The position numbers and the translations under genes are program-made. Source: Lithodes maja (Eukaryota; Arthropoda; Malacostraca; Decapoda; Lithodidae). Taken from it: a stretch of 64,000 nucleotides of DNA. Below, one piece after another: positions 52,672 through 63,883 of the stretch (position 1 is its first letter; each line of letters opens with the position of its first letter). Below the pieces are notes generated by a model. That model saw only the letters and a program-made list of their open reading frames with translations. It was not told the origin of the DNA and ran no database searches. The stretch lies in contig JBAKBP010006599.1 of assembly GCA_037953745.1 (NCBI GenBank), positions 1 to 64,000 on the forward strand. The letters are read 5' to 3'.

Positions 52672-53717
52672 TTAAGATTGATTGAAATGTTGAATAGGTA
52701 GAGCTAACCTAATTAGTGATACTTTAGAATGTGATAAGGTGTTGGGCTAACTAATATTATTCAATACAGAAAAGTTCGAACCACCAGAGCTGTTGGTTCG
52801 GCACCGAAGATTAAACAAGCCGAATAAACAATCTCCCCAGGGTATCGAGCCCTCTCTGATACAAATACTTCCTCACCAATATCTCCACCTGTAGCGCCAT
52901 GCTTATAAAATATGTGAAACATGTAAGTGTGGACTCGAAAGGGTACTAGATACTGCGTTGCACCCTCGCGGCCGCCTGGCCGACAACACAATAACACAAC
53001 CACGCAACCGCGCTAGTTGTACCGCCGCACCACCGTACAAACCATGTCCCCAGCACACCACAAGAAACCGAGATGATTTAAGTAATTGTTTTCGTTCAAA
53101 GGTCCATTTATTATGTGGATATTATTGGAGGAAATTAACTGTAAATTGAAGAACACCACACAAAAGTATATTACCTAGTTGCTGGGACGTAGGCGACGGG
53201 ATAGGGTTAATGTGGAGTGGTAACAAGGTAACAGGTTGGCGATGGAGTTGTGTGATGACAAGTGGTGATCAAGAGGAAATTAGTGGATAGTTAATGATGG
53301 AAGGGGGCCTCAAGATTTAAATTATAATTAGTAGGATAATAGATGATAGGTGAATTGATGGGAATCTACCCTGAGGTTAGTTCTAATGGTTAATGGAATG
53401 ATGACAAGAGAAAATTGTACTGTCGGCGGTGGTAGTTGGAGAGCAAGTGAGGTCCCAGACAAATTTTTTGGAACCTTTAGTTCTTCGCACGCTTGCGCAA
53501 ACAGGTCGGGAGAACATTTCCCTACCAAAAATGTACTACCCAAGTTCATAGGAACAATATATTACTACTTAATATCTAATACAGAACATAATTCAATATT
53601 CTTCCCATTTATACTAAATCATATTATTATGATTCTTATTCCTACAAACTTATTACTTATTACTTAAGATTACACTTATATTTAGACTGTCCAATACTTA
53701 TGGAAATAAAAGTATGG

Positions 53718-54564
53718 CCAACAGAAGAGGTAAAAATAGCTGTGGAAGAGAAGAAGAAAGCGTATAGAGAGTGGTGGAGTAGAAGAGGGAGTGAAGATTT
53801 GGAGAGGCAGAAAAGAGCTAGGTACTTGGAGAAAAAGAGAGTGGTGAAGAGAATAGTGAAGGAAATTAAGAGAAGAGTAGATGAGGAATTTGGAAGGAAT
53901 CTGAGTGTAAAATGGAGGGAATGTAAGAAACTGTTCTGGAAAGAAGTCAAGAAAGTTAGGGAAGGTAGCAAAGGAAACAGTAAGGGTGTGAAAGATAAGA
54001 ATGGGCGAGTGCTAGCCAAGAAGCAAGAGAGAGTCGAAAGATGGAGGGAGTACTTCAATGAATGGCTGAATGTATGGAATGAAGCAACAGCAAACATAGT
54101 TGGATGGGGTATGGGAGGGAAAAGAAGAGAATTAGTGGAGGAGGAGGTGGGGATCAGGTCAGAAGTGTATGAAGCCATGAAAAGAGTGGAGTTGGGGAAA
54201 GCACCAGGAATAGATGGAGTGTGTGGGGAAATGTTGAGGTAAGGTGGTGAGATAGTGATCGAATGGGTATGGAAAATGTGCAAACTAGCATGGGAGAAGG
54301 GGAGTGCACCTGATGACTGGAAGACAGGCATATTTGTCCCCCTAAATAATGGTAAAGGGGAAAGAGGAGTATGTGGTAACCACCGAGGAATATGTCTTCT
54401 AAGCGTAGAAGGGAAGGTGTACAGTAGAGTAGTGACTGAGAGAGTGAGAGTGAGAACGGAGAAATGGATAGGTGACGAGCATGGTGGGTTTAGGAAGGGA
54501 AGAGGATGTGTAGATTAGATTTTTATCCTGAAAAGTGTTATGGAGAAATATCTGGAGAAGCAAC
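53718..54564 (+). pseudogene. RTE reverse transcriptase fragment (R6)
   Basis: Starts at the WPTEEVKIAVEEKKK position, where other copies have WWTEEV, and reads through KKLFWKEVKKVREG and GKAPGIDGVCGEML, with stops at 54240-54242 and about 54516. It then reads RGICLLSVEGKVYSRV and GFRKGRGCVD to a break at EKYLEKQ. There the Gypsy LTR (54565) interrupts it; the rest is not in the window. The frame at 53700 begins in BEL LTR sequence, so its apparent ATG is not an RTE start. Confidence 0.87.
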
Positions 54565-56421
54565 TGTTACGACCGGGCACTCGGGTACACTAGGGCTCTT
54601 ACACAGGACTCGAGTATGGCTCGCTGCCACAACGGAAACACACGATCCCAACCCCAGAGTACTGCCAGCCGAACAAAAAACGCCACTACCCTCCAGAGTT
54701 CTATCTGCTATAACGGGGTATACAAGAACTCGGTACTAGCGTTTCACACAACAGACTAATAACAAGACGGGAGTTATCTAGTCTGGTCAACAATCAAACA
54801 AAGAAGAAAGTACTACAACACTAAAGAATAGTGTTGGCCGAAGCCGAAGTAATCCACCCTTGACTAAGAACTTAAGAAGTCCTCCACCCTCTACTTCGGA
54901 TCGGCACTATTACGTTACGTTAAACAATAGTCCTCGAGCATCAAGCAAGGAATCTTCTGATAAAGTTAGATGCTTCTCGAATACTCGTAAGAAGTAAGTA
55001 TCGGATTTTGAACAGCAATTCAATAAGTAACACACTGGCAATTAACTAATATTAAAGGCTTTAAATTGACATAAGAAGAATTATAAGAATAGACAATAGT
55101 AAATGGCAAACATTAAGAAGAAGTACTCCGACAATGCACTGACAATAGCCTACTAGGATTGTGCTCGTGGGCCACTAATCTCTAAAGTAGCTAAGCGTGC
55201 CACACATGAAATCAATAGTGCATAAACAATAACATACATAAGGAGAAGCTTCAATACTATGCTGTATCTGCTGGTCGAGCAAAGTCTAGCTGGGATATCT
55301 AAGGTTAGGAAACAATGGCTGAGCAAGCGGCTCGTAGCCTAGCGAGGTCCTTAAGACTGTGCGGCCAAATTACGTTAATTGACGGGATGCTCTCTTGAGA
55401 GATCCAGATCACTAGTATCTGGTTCTCTCCTGGCGATCCTCTCAAAGTCAAGCAAACGAGATAGCACAGTGTTGGGTGGCAGAGGCAAAAGCCCTCACTC
55501 GCAACACAGTGCTAAACTCTCAAGGTACACAGTCAGAAAGACCACCTAGGCTTCCCACGTCTCCGTTGCAATTGTACCGGTTCAACCAAAACCTAGTACT
55601 CATAGGAAATCACAACTCCCGAAACCTTATCCCAGTCTAGCATTACCTAAACCAGCAGAAAACAGGAACATGGATAATCGTACACAGGGAAATGCATATA
55701 CGAGTGCAACAAACATCAATCAATCCTATTCTAGTTATCCCTTCCAAAATAGGCTATCTAACAGGCATATATCTCGTGAGAACTCAAGCGATAATACTTT
55801 GGCTGACTAAATCTGCACCAAAGGGATCATGGGTTAAAAAGGGATGAGAAGAGAAGAAGATAGGCTGTTCAGAGAGTAGAGAAAGTTCACATCAGTCGGA
55901 AGAATATGGATAGTTGCAAGGGATATGAGAAGTCGCTCTGCCTGATGAGTTCTAAAGAATTGTGGCGAGGACCTCTCCTTTTTATACTCGGCCCTCTAGC
56001 GGCATATCGCAAACTACTAAGGACCGCCCACTGACAATCATTACGTCATATTCTCTCTCAATCTGGGATCGACAAAGGATTTCCCACGCGCTTGAGGAGG
56101 GAGGAGGGAGGAGGGAGGAGGGAGGGAGGCCTACCTACCTCGTGGCGCGCTCACTGGCCGTCGTTACATAACTCTCTCTCTTCTCCTCATTATATATAAG
56201 TCCCACACACAATACTTATATCTAATGATATAAAATAGAACTCGTTGACTTAGAAGAAAACAAAATACATAATTATAATACTTATAGTACAACGGCTCAC
56301 ATAAACTGAGTTAGGAAACTCTACACGGACTACAGCCAAAGTTCCTGCCCTGACGATCCTAGCGAGAGTGGGGTCTGACTGAGCGTTCTGTACAGCATGC
56401 TCATACTCGGCATGCGTCACA
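54565..56421 (-). repeat. LTR A: 3' LTR of the integrase-first Gypsy
   Basis: 1,857 bp. On the plus strand it runs from TGTTACGACC to GCGTCACA, so on the element's strand it starts TGTGACGC and ends GTAACA. The polypurine tract AAAATCTTGGGGGAGG adjoins it at 56422-56437. Its inner boundary resembles LTR B at 62-64 kb only moderately, so the two are not a recent LTR pair. It interrupts the RTE fragment R6; the target duplication cannot be checked because the far end lies outside. Confidence 0.85.
56095..56129. repeat. GGAGGGA microsatellite in LTR A
   Basis: A 35-bp run of GGAGGGA/GAGGGAG units inside LTR A, not present at the equivalent place in LTR B. Confidence 0.85.
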
Positions 56422-56933
56422 CCTCCCCCAAGATTTTACTTGCTCAACCCTGAGCTAAAATCTGACACGCAGAACCTCATCAAACCCCCCACACCCAGCG
56501 ACCGCATGGCACTAAAACAACGCTGAGTTTATCACTAAAACACATCTTATAAAAAAAAAATTCACATTTCATAACTCCTCCCTAACAATAGCAAAAGACA
56601 TAATATCATGCTCCCAGAGCGAGCTTACAGCAGCTCAGCCGTTTGATAGTTCGTGGACTACTCAAACTCTATAGGCTATGACAAACTTATACAATTATCT
56701 ATAACAAAAGAAAGAGTTTTTTTATGATTTTTATATTTTAATATGTTTTTTCCGGCTGCACTATAAGGGCAGCCTATTTTTTCTTCTATACCAAACGCTC
56801 AACTCCTGCTTTACGACCCAATACGCTGGGCTACAACCGCGAGCCAACAAGCACCAAGCGCAAAATACTACTCAAACTAAAGCAGGAGGCTACCCGTGTG
56901 TCAATCTCTCCGGGATCATACACCTGTGATAGC
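56422..56933 (-). other. Gypsy 3' untranslated region and polypurine tract
   Basis: Between the gag-pol stop and LTR A lie about 510 bp without a frame of note. The purine-rich tract AAAATCTTGGGGGAGG touches the LTR. Part of it (AAAATCTGACA-type sequence) recurs at 63894-63945 beyond LTR B. Confidence 0.75.
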
Positions 56934-59900
56934 CTACGACTGATCATCTACCCTCGATAAACAATCCGCGATCACATTGTCACATCCCGCAATATGACGG
57001 ATGTCCAGGTTATACTCCTGCAACATCAAAGACCACCTGGTCAGTCTCATATTGCGATTGTGAAATTGATTTAGGAATCTCAAAGGGTGATGATCAGTGT
57101 AGATAACCACGACTGGGCCATAGGCTGGAACATACACCTCGAAGTGCCTGAGCGACAGCACAATCGCCAGTAATTCCTTTTCTATTGTAGAATAGTTCTT
57201 TTGTGCAGCATTGAACTTCTTAGAAAAGAAACTTACTGGGTGTTCCACACCTTCATTGTCTGTCTGTAGCAAGACGGCACCAGCCCCTACACCACTAGCA
57301 TCTGTTGCCAGCTGAAAAGGCCTGTTAAAGTCTGGGGCCCTGAGTATCGGGTGAGTACACAGCAAATGCTTCACCAAATTAAAAGCCTTTTCACACTCAG
57401 GCGCCCACAAAAACTTTTTGTCTTTAGATAACAAATCTGTGAGAGGTGCCAACACCGTGGAGTAACCTTTTATAAAGCGTCTGTAGTAGCCTATCATACC
57501 CAAGAATCTCATAATCTGCTTCTTGGTGGTTGGGTGCGGAAATTTATTGATAGCCTGTACCTTGTTCTGAGGAGGGCACACCTGTCCCCTTCCCACTACA
57601 AACCCAAGGTACTGCACAGTGGCTTTTACGAAGTCACACTTTGCCAAATTTACTACCAGACCTGCTTCACTAAGTTTCCGGAACAAGGTCTCCAGGTGCT
57701 CACAATGGCTCTCAAAGTCGTCATCATAAATGATTACATCGTCCAAGTATACGGTGCAATTTGGAATGTCCTTGACAATTTCATTCATCAGGTTCTGAAA
57801 CGTTGCTGGTGCATTCTTAAGTCCGTAGGGCATAACATTACACCGGTAAGTACTCCCGTCCACCACAAAACCACATACCTCTTTAGCACGCTCGGACAAA
57901 GGTACTTGCCAGTAACCTTTTACTAAATCTACTTTAGACAAAAACCGAGCATTACCAATTTTATCAACACTATCATCAACCCGAGGAAGAGGATATGGGT
58001 TAGTTGGAGTCAAACCGTTTAGCCTACGGAAATCAATACAGAAGCGTACCTTGCCATCTGGCTTAGGCTGCAGTGTTACGGGGGAAGTCCATTTAACGGT
58101 GCCTTTCTCTATCAACCCTCTACCGAGCATATACTCCAACTCATCCCTCAGAGCGGGTAGTTTTATGGGGGGCACACGGTACGGGATTGACTTAAAGGGT
58201 AGATGGTCCCCCACGTCAACATCATGCATAGCCTGAGTAGTGAGGCCTGGGTGTTCAGCAAATACAGTGGGGTATGAACCGAGCAACTGACGGATAGCTT
58301 CAAACTGCGGCTCAGGCAAATGAGCTATAGCCTCGTCAGCCCTTAGGCTCGAGTTCCCCGCCCACTGATCCGCTGAAACATGGTGATCCCAGCTATCCTC
58401 CTCTGAAGCTTGACTGTCCCCCTCTCCTTCTCCACCACGGCCGCAACAAGCCAACACAGGGACAGTGAGAGGCTCAGAGGGGCGCCTCACATACTCTTTT
58501 ATCAGGTTCACGTGACATAACTGGTTCTTTTTCCTCCGGTCTGGAGTGGCAACAAGGTAATCTAGGTCCGAAATTTTCTCCACAATTTTATAGGGTCCAG
58601 TATACTTCGCAGACAAGGGGTTACCAACCAAAGGCAACAAAATTAATACCTCTTGTCCTACAATGAACTTCCGGAGCTTCACTTTGCGATCATACCTGTC
58701 CTTCATTAAAGCTTGTGATCCTGTTAAATTCCGACCTGCCATCTCCAGACTCTTAAGCATGCGCTCACGGCTTTCAAACACATACTTTAACAAGGAACAA
58801 GGCTGCACAGTTCCTTCCCAAATTTCCCGCAGCATATTAAGGGGGCCCCTGACGCGGTGTCCAAAAATCAGCTCGTTTGGACTAAATCCCAGGCTCTCAC
58901 CAGGCACTTCCCGAGCAGCAAACAGTACATACGGCAATCCAAGATCCCAATCTCTTCTGTTGTCAGCACAATAACACCTGAGCATGCTTTTAAGGGTGGC
59001 ATGCCACCGCTCAAGCACCCCTTGGCTCTCAGGGTGATACGCTGACGATACCACCGCCCGTATCCCATGCTGTTGCATTGTTTGCTTAAAGAGATTGGAG
59101 GTGAAATTGGACCCCTGGTCAGACTGAATCTCCTCCGGGTACCCGTACCTTGAAAAGTACCACAACAAGTTACTGACTACCGTCTTAGCCATGCCGTTTT
59201 TCATGGGGTATGCATCGGGGTATCTAGTGGCAACATCCATGATGGTTAACAAAAATTTATTACCAGCCTTTGTGGGAGGGAGTGGACCAACCATGTCAAC
59301 AACAATCTTACTAAAAGGTGGCCCAATTACCGGAATAGGGTGCAACGGAGCTTTAGGAATAACTTGGTTTGGTTTCCCGACCCGTTGACAAATATCACAT
59401 GAGTTTATCCATGACTGCACATGAGACTTCATCCCCGGCCACCAAAACAACTTCCCCAAAGCCGCCACCGTTTTTCTTACCCCCAAATGTCCTGCCAGCG
59501 GTGTGTCATGCGCCAAACTCAGTAGGCTATCCCTGCACTCCCGCGGCACCACCAACTGGTCCACTACTCCGGACCCCTTTTTCCAGCTACGGTTAGGGTC
59601 TTGAAAACGCCGATAGAGGATGCCATCTAAATAAAAAAAATCTCCCGGCTGTGCATCACCGTCCTCGTCGAGCTCCACAGCTCCATTAGCACACGTTTGG
59701 AGCTCAGGGTCCTCCAGCTGCAACCGACGTATATCTGAGGGTGCCAAGCGATCTAACTGCTTCCGGAGCAATGCATGACCCTCCCCGATACTGGGCTGCT
59801 CCCTCTGTCTCTCTCGATGTTCATAACGTTGCTGTCGTGGAGACTCGTCATGCCCAGCCTCGTCACTCTCGATGACAGGCCCAGGGGCTACTCCAGAACT

Positions 59901-62042
59901 AAGTAATGGTGCTAATACTGAATCACCCAGGAGAGCCGCCGAGTCAAAACTCTTAAAACCAACTCCAGCTTTAGCCTCCTCCTGTTGATCGTTCCTCTGC
60001 TGGTCTGAAGACGGAGGACTAGGCTGTGACACTTTAGCTGCCCGAGCTCGGGTGACAGCACACGCCATGGGTTGTGCCTGGCACCGCTCGACCCACTCTC
60101 GCTCTTCCCTACTCACGTCGGCCGGCCTCTCGGCAACGACTAAGGGTAGAACCTCAGAAGCGGGCATTGCAAAGTCGTTGCCGAGAAGAAGGTCGACGCC
60201 CTCCACTGGCAGTTTCTCCACAATCCCAACATCCAATTCACGTGCCACACCATCCACCTCCAACTCCAACCGCACCAGCGGGTATGACCGAGTTGCATTA
60301 ATACCCTGCACCACTACCACCCGAGCCGCATTTATAGGGTAGCCAGTCAAGTTTTTCATCAAAGTCTGGGAAGCACCTGTATCACGCAAGACCTCTACTC
60401 CATGCTTGCGCCCCGCCCACATCACGCAACCCCGTCCTCTATGGTCGCAAAAAACATCCTGAGCAGGGTTCGAGCCTCCCAGGTGCTTCTGCACTGGCTG
60501 TGCCTCAGCCTCTGACGAACTGCCCCGGGCAAACTCAGAAGACTTCAGAGACACACCAATGTTGCAGGCCAAAGACACAGCTGCTGTAGGTGGTTTGCTA
60601 GGACAGACTCTTGCAAAGTGCCCCTTTTTATGACATTGATAACACTCTAACTCCCCTTTGGGCTTCCCTTGGTACTGGGAAGGGCCCGGCCCCTTCTTAA
60701 ATGGGACGGTGCTAGTCTTGTGGTCAGTCTTGGTATCGTAACTCTTGTACTTGTTTGCATAAGATATATTACTAACTCGGGGGGGTGGGGCGTCACGCCC
60801 CTTGTTACCTGCCTCACTACGCTGGGCAGACCCGCACCCACGAATTAATGATAGCCGGAGGTCAGCCATCTCAGCTGCCTCCTGTAGAGTTTTTGGATTC
60901 TTTTCTTTAATAGTTAAAGTCATTTCTGCACTTGTACACTTATAAAACTGCTCGAGCAGAAACAGCTCAGTCAACTGTTCGGCCGTCTCAGCTTTCTCAG
61001 AACGTGTCCAGTTTGTAAGTGCATCTTTTAAGTCCCGGGCATGTTCAAGAAAGGTCGCCTCCCTAGTCTTTGTAACACCCCGAAACTTCAATCGATATGT
61101 TTCTGGTTGCAACTCGTATGCCCGTAGGACAGCTCTCTTCAATTCTGGGTAGTCAATGCAAGACTCTAAAGGCAGTGCATCATAAGCCTTCAGACCCTTA
61201 CCCGTAAGTCTTGAGGAGACCAGAGCTGCCCACTTCTCTTCAGGCCAATTATGCTCCCTACACTTCTTCTCAAAACGATTAAAAAATTCTGTGACTTCAG
61301 TTTCACTAAATGCCGGCACTAACTTGACTAAGTGGGACAAGGACTGTTCTCTTACTTGGCCCTCACGGCCCATCCGAATCCCTGTCGACTCTGCACGAGT
61401 CTTATCTAAATCTATTTGAGCACAATATTTCTCTGAGTCGTACCTAAGCTCAGCCTCGTGCCTCCTAACCTCAGCCTCATGCCTCCTGGTCTCATCCTCC
61501 TGCCTCCTAACCTCAATCTCATGCTTCCTAGTCTCATTCTCCTGCCTCCTAGCCTCAATTTTAGCAAGCTCAAGTTTAAATATCATATCTGGAGACAGGC
61601 AGGAAGAGGGAGCTGCCACTACTGAAGGAGGGGGGGCAAGAACTGGGGAACCACCATACGCACCGCCCGAGGGCACTCCAATCTTCCAATTCTCATCCCT
61701 CTGTGGGAGAGTGCTAACCTCCGGCAACTGAGTGGACGGCACTGTGGGAGTCGAGTGAGAGGGGATCTGGGGAGGAACCCCCCCAAACGCCCTCTCCTCC
61801 GAAACCCCATGTCGCCCACGCAACACCCAGGAAATCAGCTCCCCCTTGGACATCCCTCCTACATTGGATAGACCCAAAACCTTGGCTATCAGGTGCAAGC
61901 CATAAATATCCACCCCAGTCAGCCTCCCCTCCGTCACATGGTACTGCTTACTCACAAAAAGTCTAGCATCCTCCTCACTAGTTACTAACGGCACCTCCTC
62001 AAATGGCATCTCTCGCTCCTCGTCAGTACTAGGGCACGACAT
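56934..62042 (-). CDS. Gypsy gag-pol polyprotein, integrase upstream of reverse transcriptase (Gmr1-like)
   Basis: One open frame of 1,702 codons from ATG at 62042; the frame stays open ten codons further to 62072 without an ATG. Residues below count from 62072. Gag has a charged helical repeat (165-215) and a CCHC knuckle CYQCHKKGHFARVC (477-490). Protease core: D564-T-G-A. Integrase: zinc region H855/H862/C892/C895, catalytic D926, D985 and E1021, and a GPY-type module (KYTGPYKIV, about 1156). RT follows, with YLDD at 1442-1445. RNase H has D1591 and D1660 and ends at 1712. Standard Ty3/Gypsy order is RT, RNase H, integrase; this is the Copia-like order known for Gmr1-type Gypsy elements. 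No frameshift separates gag from pol. All key residues seem present, so it may be a recent or active copy. Confidence 0.95.
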   Translation of the reverse strand: MSCPSTDEEREMPFEEVPLVTSEEDARLFVSKQYHVTEGRLTGVDIYGLHLIAKVLGLSNVGGMSKGELISWVLRGRHGVSEERAFGGVPPQIPSHSTPTVPSTQLPEVSTLPQRDENWKIGVPSGGAYGGSPVLAPPPSVVAAPSSCLSPDMIFKLELAKIEARRQENETRKHEIEVRRQEDETRRHEAEVRRHEAELRYDSEKYCAQIDLDKTRAESTGIRMGREGQVREQSLSHLVKLVPAFSETEVTEFFNRFEKKCREHNWPEEKWAALVSSRLTGKGLKAYDALPLESCIDYPELKRAVLRAYELQPETYRLKFRGVTKTREATFLEHARDLKDALTNWTRSEKAETAEQLTELFLLEQFYKCTSAEMTLTIKEKNPKTLQEAAEMADLRLSLIRGCGSAQRSEAGNKGRDAPPPRVSNISYANKYKSYDTKTDHKTSTVPFKKGPGPSQYQGKPKGELECYQCHKKGHFARVCPSKPPTAAVSLACNIGVSLKSSEFARGSSSEAEAQPVQKHLGGSNPAQDVFCDHRGRGCVMWAGRKHGVEVLRDTGASQTLMKNLTGYPINAARVVVVQGINATRSYPLVRLELEVDGVARELDVGIVEKLPVEGVDLLLGNDFAMPASEVLPLVVAERPADVSREEREWVERCQAQPMACAVTRARAAKVSQPSPPSSDQQRNDQQEEAKAGVGFKSFDSAALLGDSVLAPLLSSGVAPGPVIESDEAGHDESPRQQRYEHRERQREQPSIGEGHALLRKQLDRLAPSDIRRLQLEDPELQTCANGAVELDEDGDAQPGDFFYLDGILYRRFQDPNRSWKKGSGVVDQLVVPRECRDSLLSLAHDTPLAGHLGVRKTVAALGKLFWWPGMKSHVQSWINSCDICQRVGKPNQVIPKAPLHPIPVIGPPFSKIVVDMVGPLPPTKAGNKFLLTIMDVATRYPDAYPMKNGMAKTVVSNLLWYFSRYGYPEEIQSDQGSNFTSNLFKQTMQQHGIRAVVSSAYHPESQGVLERWHATLKSMLRCYCADNRRDWDLGLPYVLFAAREVPGESLGFSPNELIFGHRVRGPLNMLREIWEGTVQPCSLLKYVFESRERMLKSLEMAGRNLTGSQALMKDRYDRKVKLRKFIVGQEVLILLPLVGNPLSAKYTGPYKIVEKISDLDYLVATPDRRKKNQLCHVNLIKEYVRRPSEPLTVPVLACCGRGGEGEGDSQASEEDSWDHHVSADQWAGNSSLRADEAIAHLPEPQFEAIRQLLGSYPTVFAEHPGLTTQAMHDVDVGDHLPFKSIPYRVPPIKLPALRDELEYMLGRGLIEKGTVKWTSPVTLQPKPDGKVRFCIDFRRLNGLTPTNPYPLPRVDDSVDKIGNARFLSKVDLVKGYWQVPLSERAKEVCGFVVDGSTYRCNVMPYGLKNAPATFQNLMNEIVKDIPNCTVYLDDVIIYDDDFESHCEHLETLFRKLSEAGLVVNLAKCDFVKATVQYLGFVVGRGQVCPPQNKVQAINKFPHPTTKKQIMRFLGMIGYYRRFIKGYSTVLAPLTDLLSKDKKFLWAPECEKAFNLVKHLLCTHPILRAPDFNRPFQLATDASGVGAGAVLLQTDNEGVEHPVSFFSKKFNAAQKNYSTIEKELLAIVLSLRHFEVYVPAYGPVVVIYTDHHPLRFLNQFHNRNMRLTRWSLMLQEYNLDIRHIAGCDNVIADCLSRVDDQS

Positions 62043-62097
62043 ACTGAAGTTCACAAAAAATTCTCGAGACAAAAGTGTTAAACTCCCTTATGTAAGC

Positions 62098-63883
62098 TGT
62101 TACGGCTGGATCGGCAATACATATTCGGGATTCTTGATCGTAGGACAGAAATGGCTTATGTGACAACGACACGCTCGATTCCAGTCCCAAATACTGTATG
62201 CTCCAGACAACAAAAGCACCAACGCCCTACAGAGTTATCGTCTATGGTAACGAGGTACCTTAACTCGGCGAAAGTGTACAACAGGGGTAGGCTATGAGGC
62301 TAAACTCCCTCAGACATTTATAGGTTACGTTATTAATAAAGAAATGCAATACTCAAGAAACTACGTTAATATTAAGCCTCTAATAATGTAGAATAGAAGC
62401 AGGCTAAAGGTATGACAGTGAAATGCTAAATGACAAATGTACACGCCTACTTGAAAGCGCGTGCACTAGAATAACTGTCCCCTACTAACATGCACTAGCA
62501 TGTAGCATACAAGATGTTCATGATCCAGTAGATACCTAATAATACACATGGAAGGAACATAAACAGTAGTCACTTATTGTAATAATGAATCTATACTTGG
62601 AATAACTAAAAGGTTGCAGGCAACAGTACTGCGCCGGTAGCCTACTACCGCATAGGCTACTTCGCTTCTCTCACTCTGTCTCCCCTCTGAGTCCGTATGC
62701 GCCCTACGCAATAGAACTCCGGAAACAGCAGCAAAACGACAGTGCAGTTAATTGATACATGAAAGTATTAATAGTGTTGTCTTGTGTGTGAGTAATGTGT
62801 ATTGTAAAGTGTTACATACATAAACTTAAAGAGAGCTGCAATGCATAGTAAAATAAAGATATCACCCACTCATCATCCCCATGTGTTCTAGCTAGCAGGC
62901 CAAGTCACAGGAACAACGAGTCCCAGCACCGAAAGCGAGAACCCAGGAAAAGACTGTAGAGAACACAAGGACAGATAAATTACGTTACTCTACTATACCG
63001 GCACTACGAGCGAGCTGTAGTCTCTGGTACTGCACTCGCTCCTGGCTCGGTAGGCAAATCAAGGCTAAGTCCTCGCCCCTCTACAGACAACTCCTGGGCA
63101 TGGTCGGGCTCTTACACATGGCACTAGTCTAGTCACAAATTGGATGATGAGCTGGGCATATAACTCGTGAACATGTAGAACGTTCACCAACTATCCTCAT
63201 CAAGAAGATCGCTGTTCACATTAACCCCTTAAATCTAATACATGTAAATATATGCTTGTCCTAAGAGTAATACGAGAGGTGAGTGCTGAAACTCCTTTAG
63301 GACCTCAAGGGAAGGGTATGCATTTAAATAGAGAGAAGAATGAAATGAGAGTAATGTCGTCAGAGAGAAAGAGTGCAACCGTGAGAAATTGGGAGAGAGG
63401 GCAAGGGATGTTAGAATCTCAAAGGTTCTAGGCAACCTGATCATGGAACACACAGCGAGCCTCCATGCAATGTGCAGTACGACAACATGGGCAGCCAGGC
63501 AGCATATGCAGGCGGCAATGTACTACCAACCCTGTCGCACCTAGCTATAAGCGCAGGGCTGCCAACCGGTCCATACGTCTGGCAACCATTGCTACCCTCT
63601 CGCTCTGAAGTCTAACTCACTCTCTCTCTCTGAATTCCTATCATCTCATCTATCAACTTCTCTATTGATACTACATATTAAATGGAAGGTCTCGACATGG
63701 CTTAAAACAAAACCCACCACTGGTTAGCAAATGACGAGACCTTTGCAGAGATACAAAGAACATAGTTATACGTTGTCACACTCAATATAAGCAGCCAGCA
63801 TGGTACAGCGCGGTACCGTGGTGGTACAGTGGAGTACCAAGGAGTACAATCAGGTTACGTTGCCACGCACTGGGTGCGTCACA
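62098..63883 (-). repeat. LTR B: distinct LTR upstream of the Gypsy ORF
   Basis: 1,786 bp, on the plus strand TGTTACGGCTGG to GCGTCACA. It has the same end motifs as LTR A but only patchy similarity inside (CCTACAGAGTT and CCTCCAGAGTT among the shared words). On the element strand it ends only about 55 bp before the gag ATG, and no TGG-type primer site follows it. On its other side a polypurine tract (AAATCTTGGGGGGGC, 63884-63898) lies where a 3' LTR would have one. It is therefore probably the 3' LTR of a further element inserted here, not this element's own 5' LTR. Confidence 0.72.

Larger units (their letters stand above)
51459..53717 (-). mobile_element. BEL/Pao leader and 5' LTR, with two nested TTAA elements
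   Basis: No gene. The outer end (53549-53717) matches the LTR fragment at 29802-29970. A minus-strand CATATTTTATAAGC near 52910 is a possible TATA box. The LTR/leader boundary on the gag side could not be fixed, as I found no clear primer-binding site. Removing the two TTAA elements leaves about 1.5 kb. The outer end abuts RTE sequence (R6), sharing the short overlap TATGG. Confidence 0.6.
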
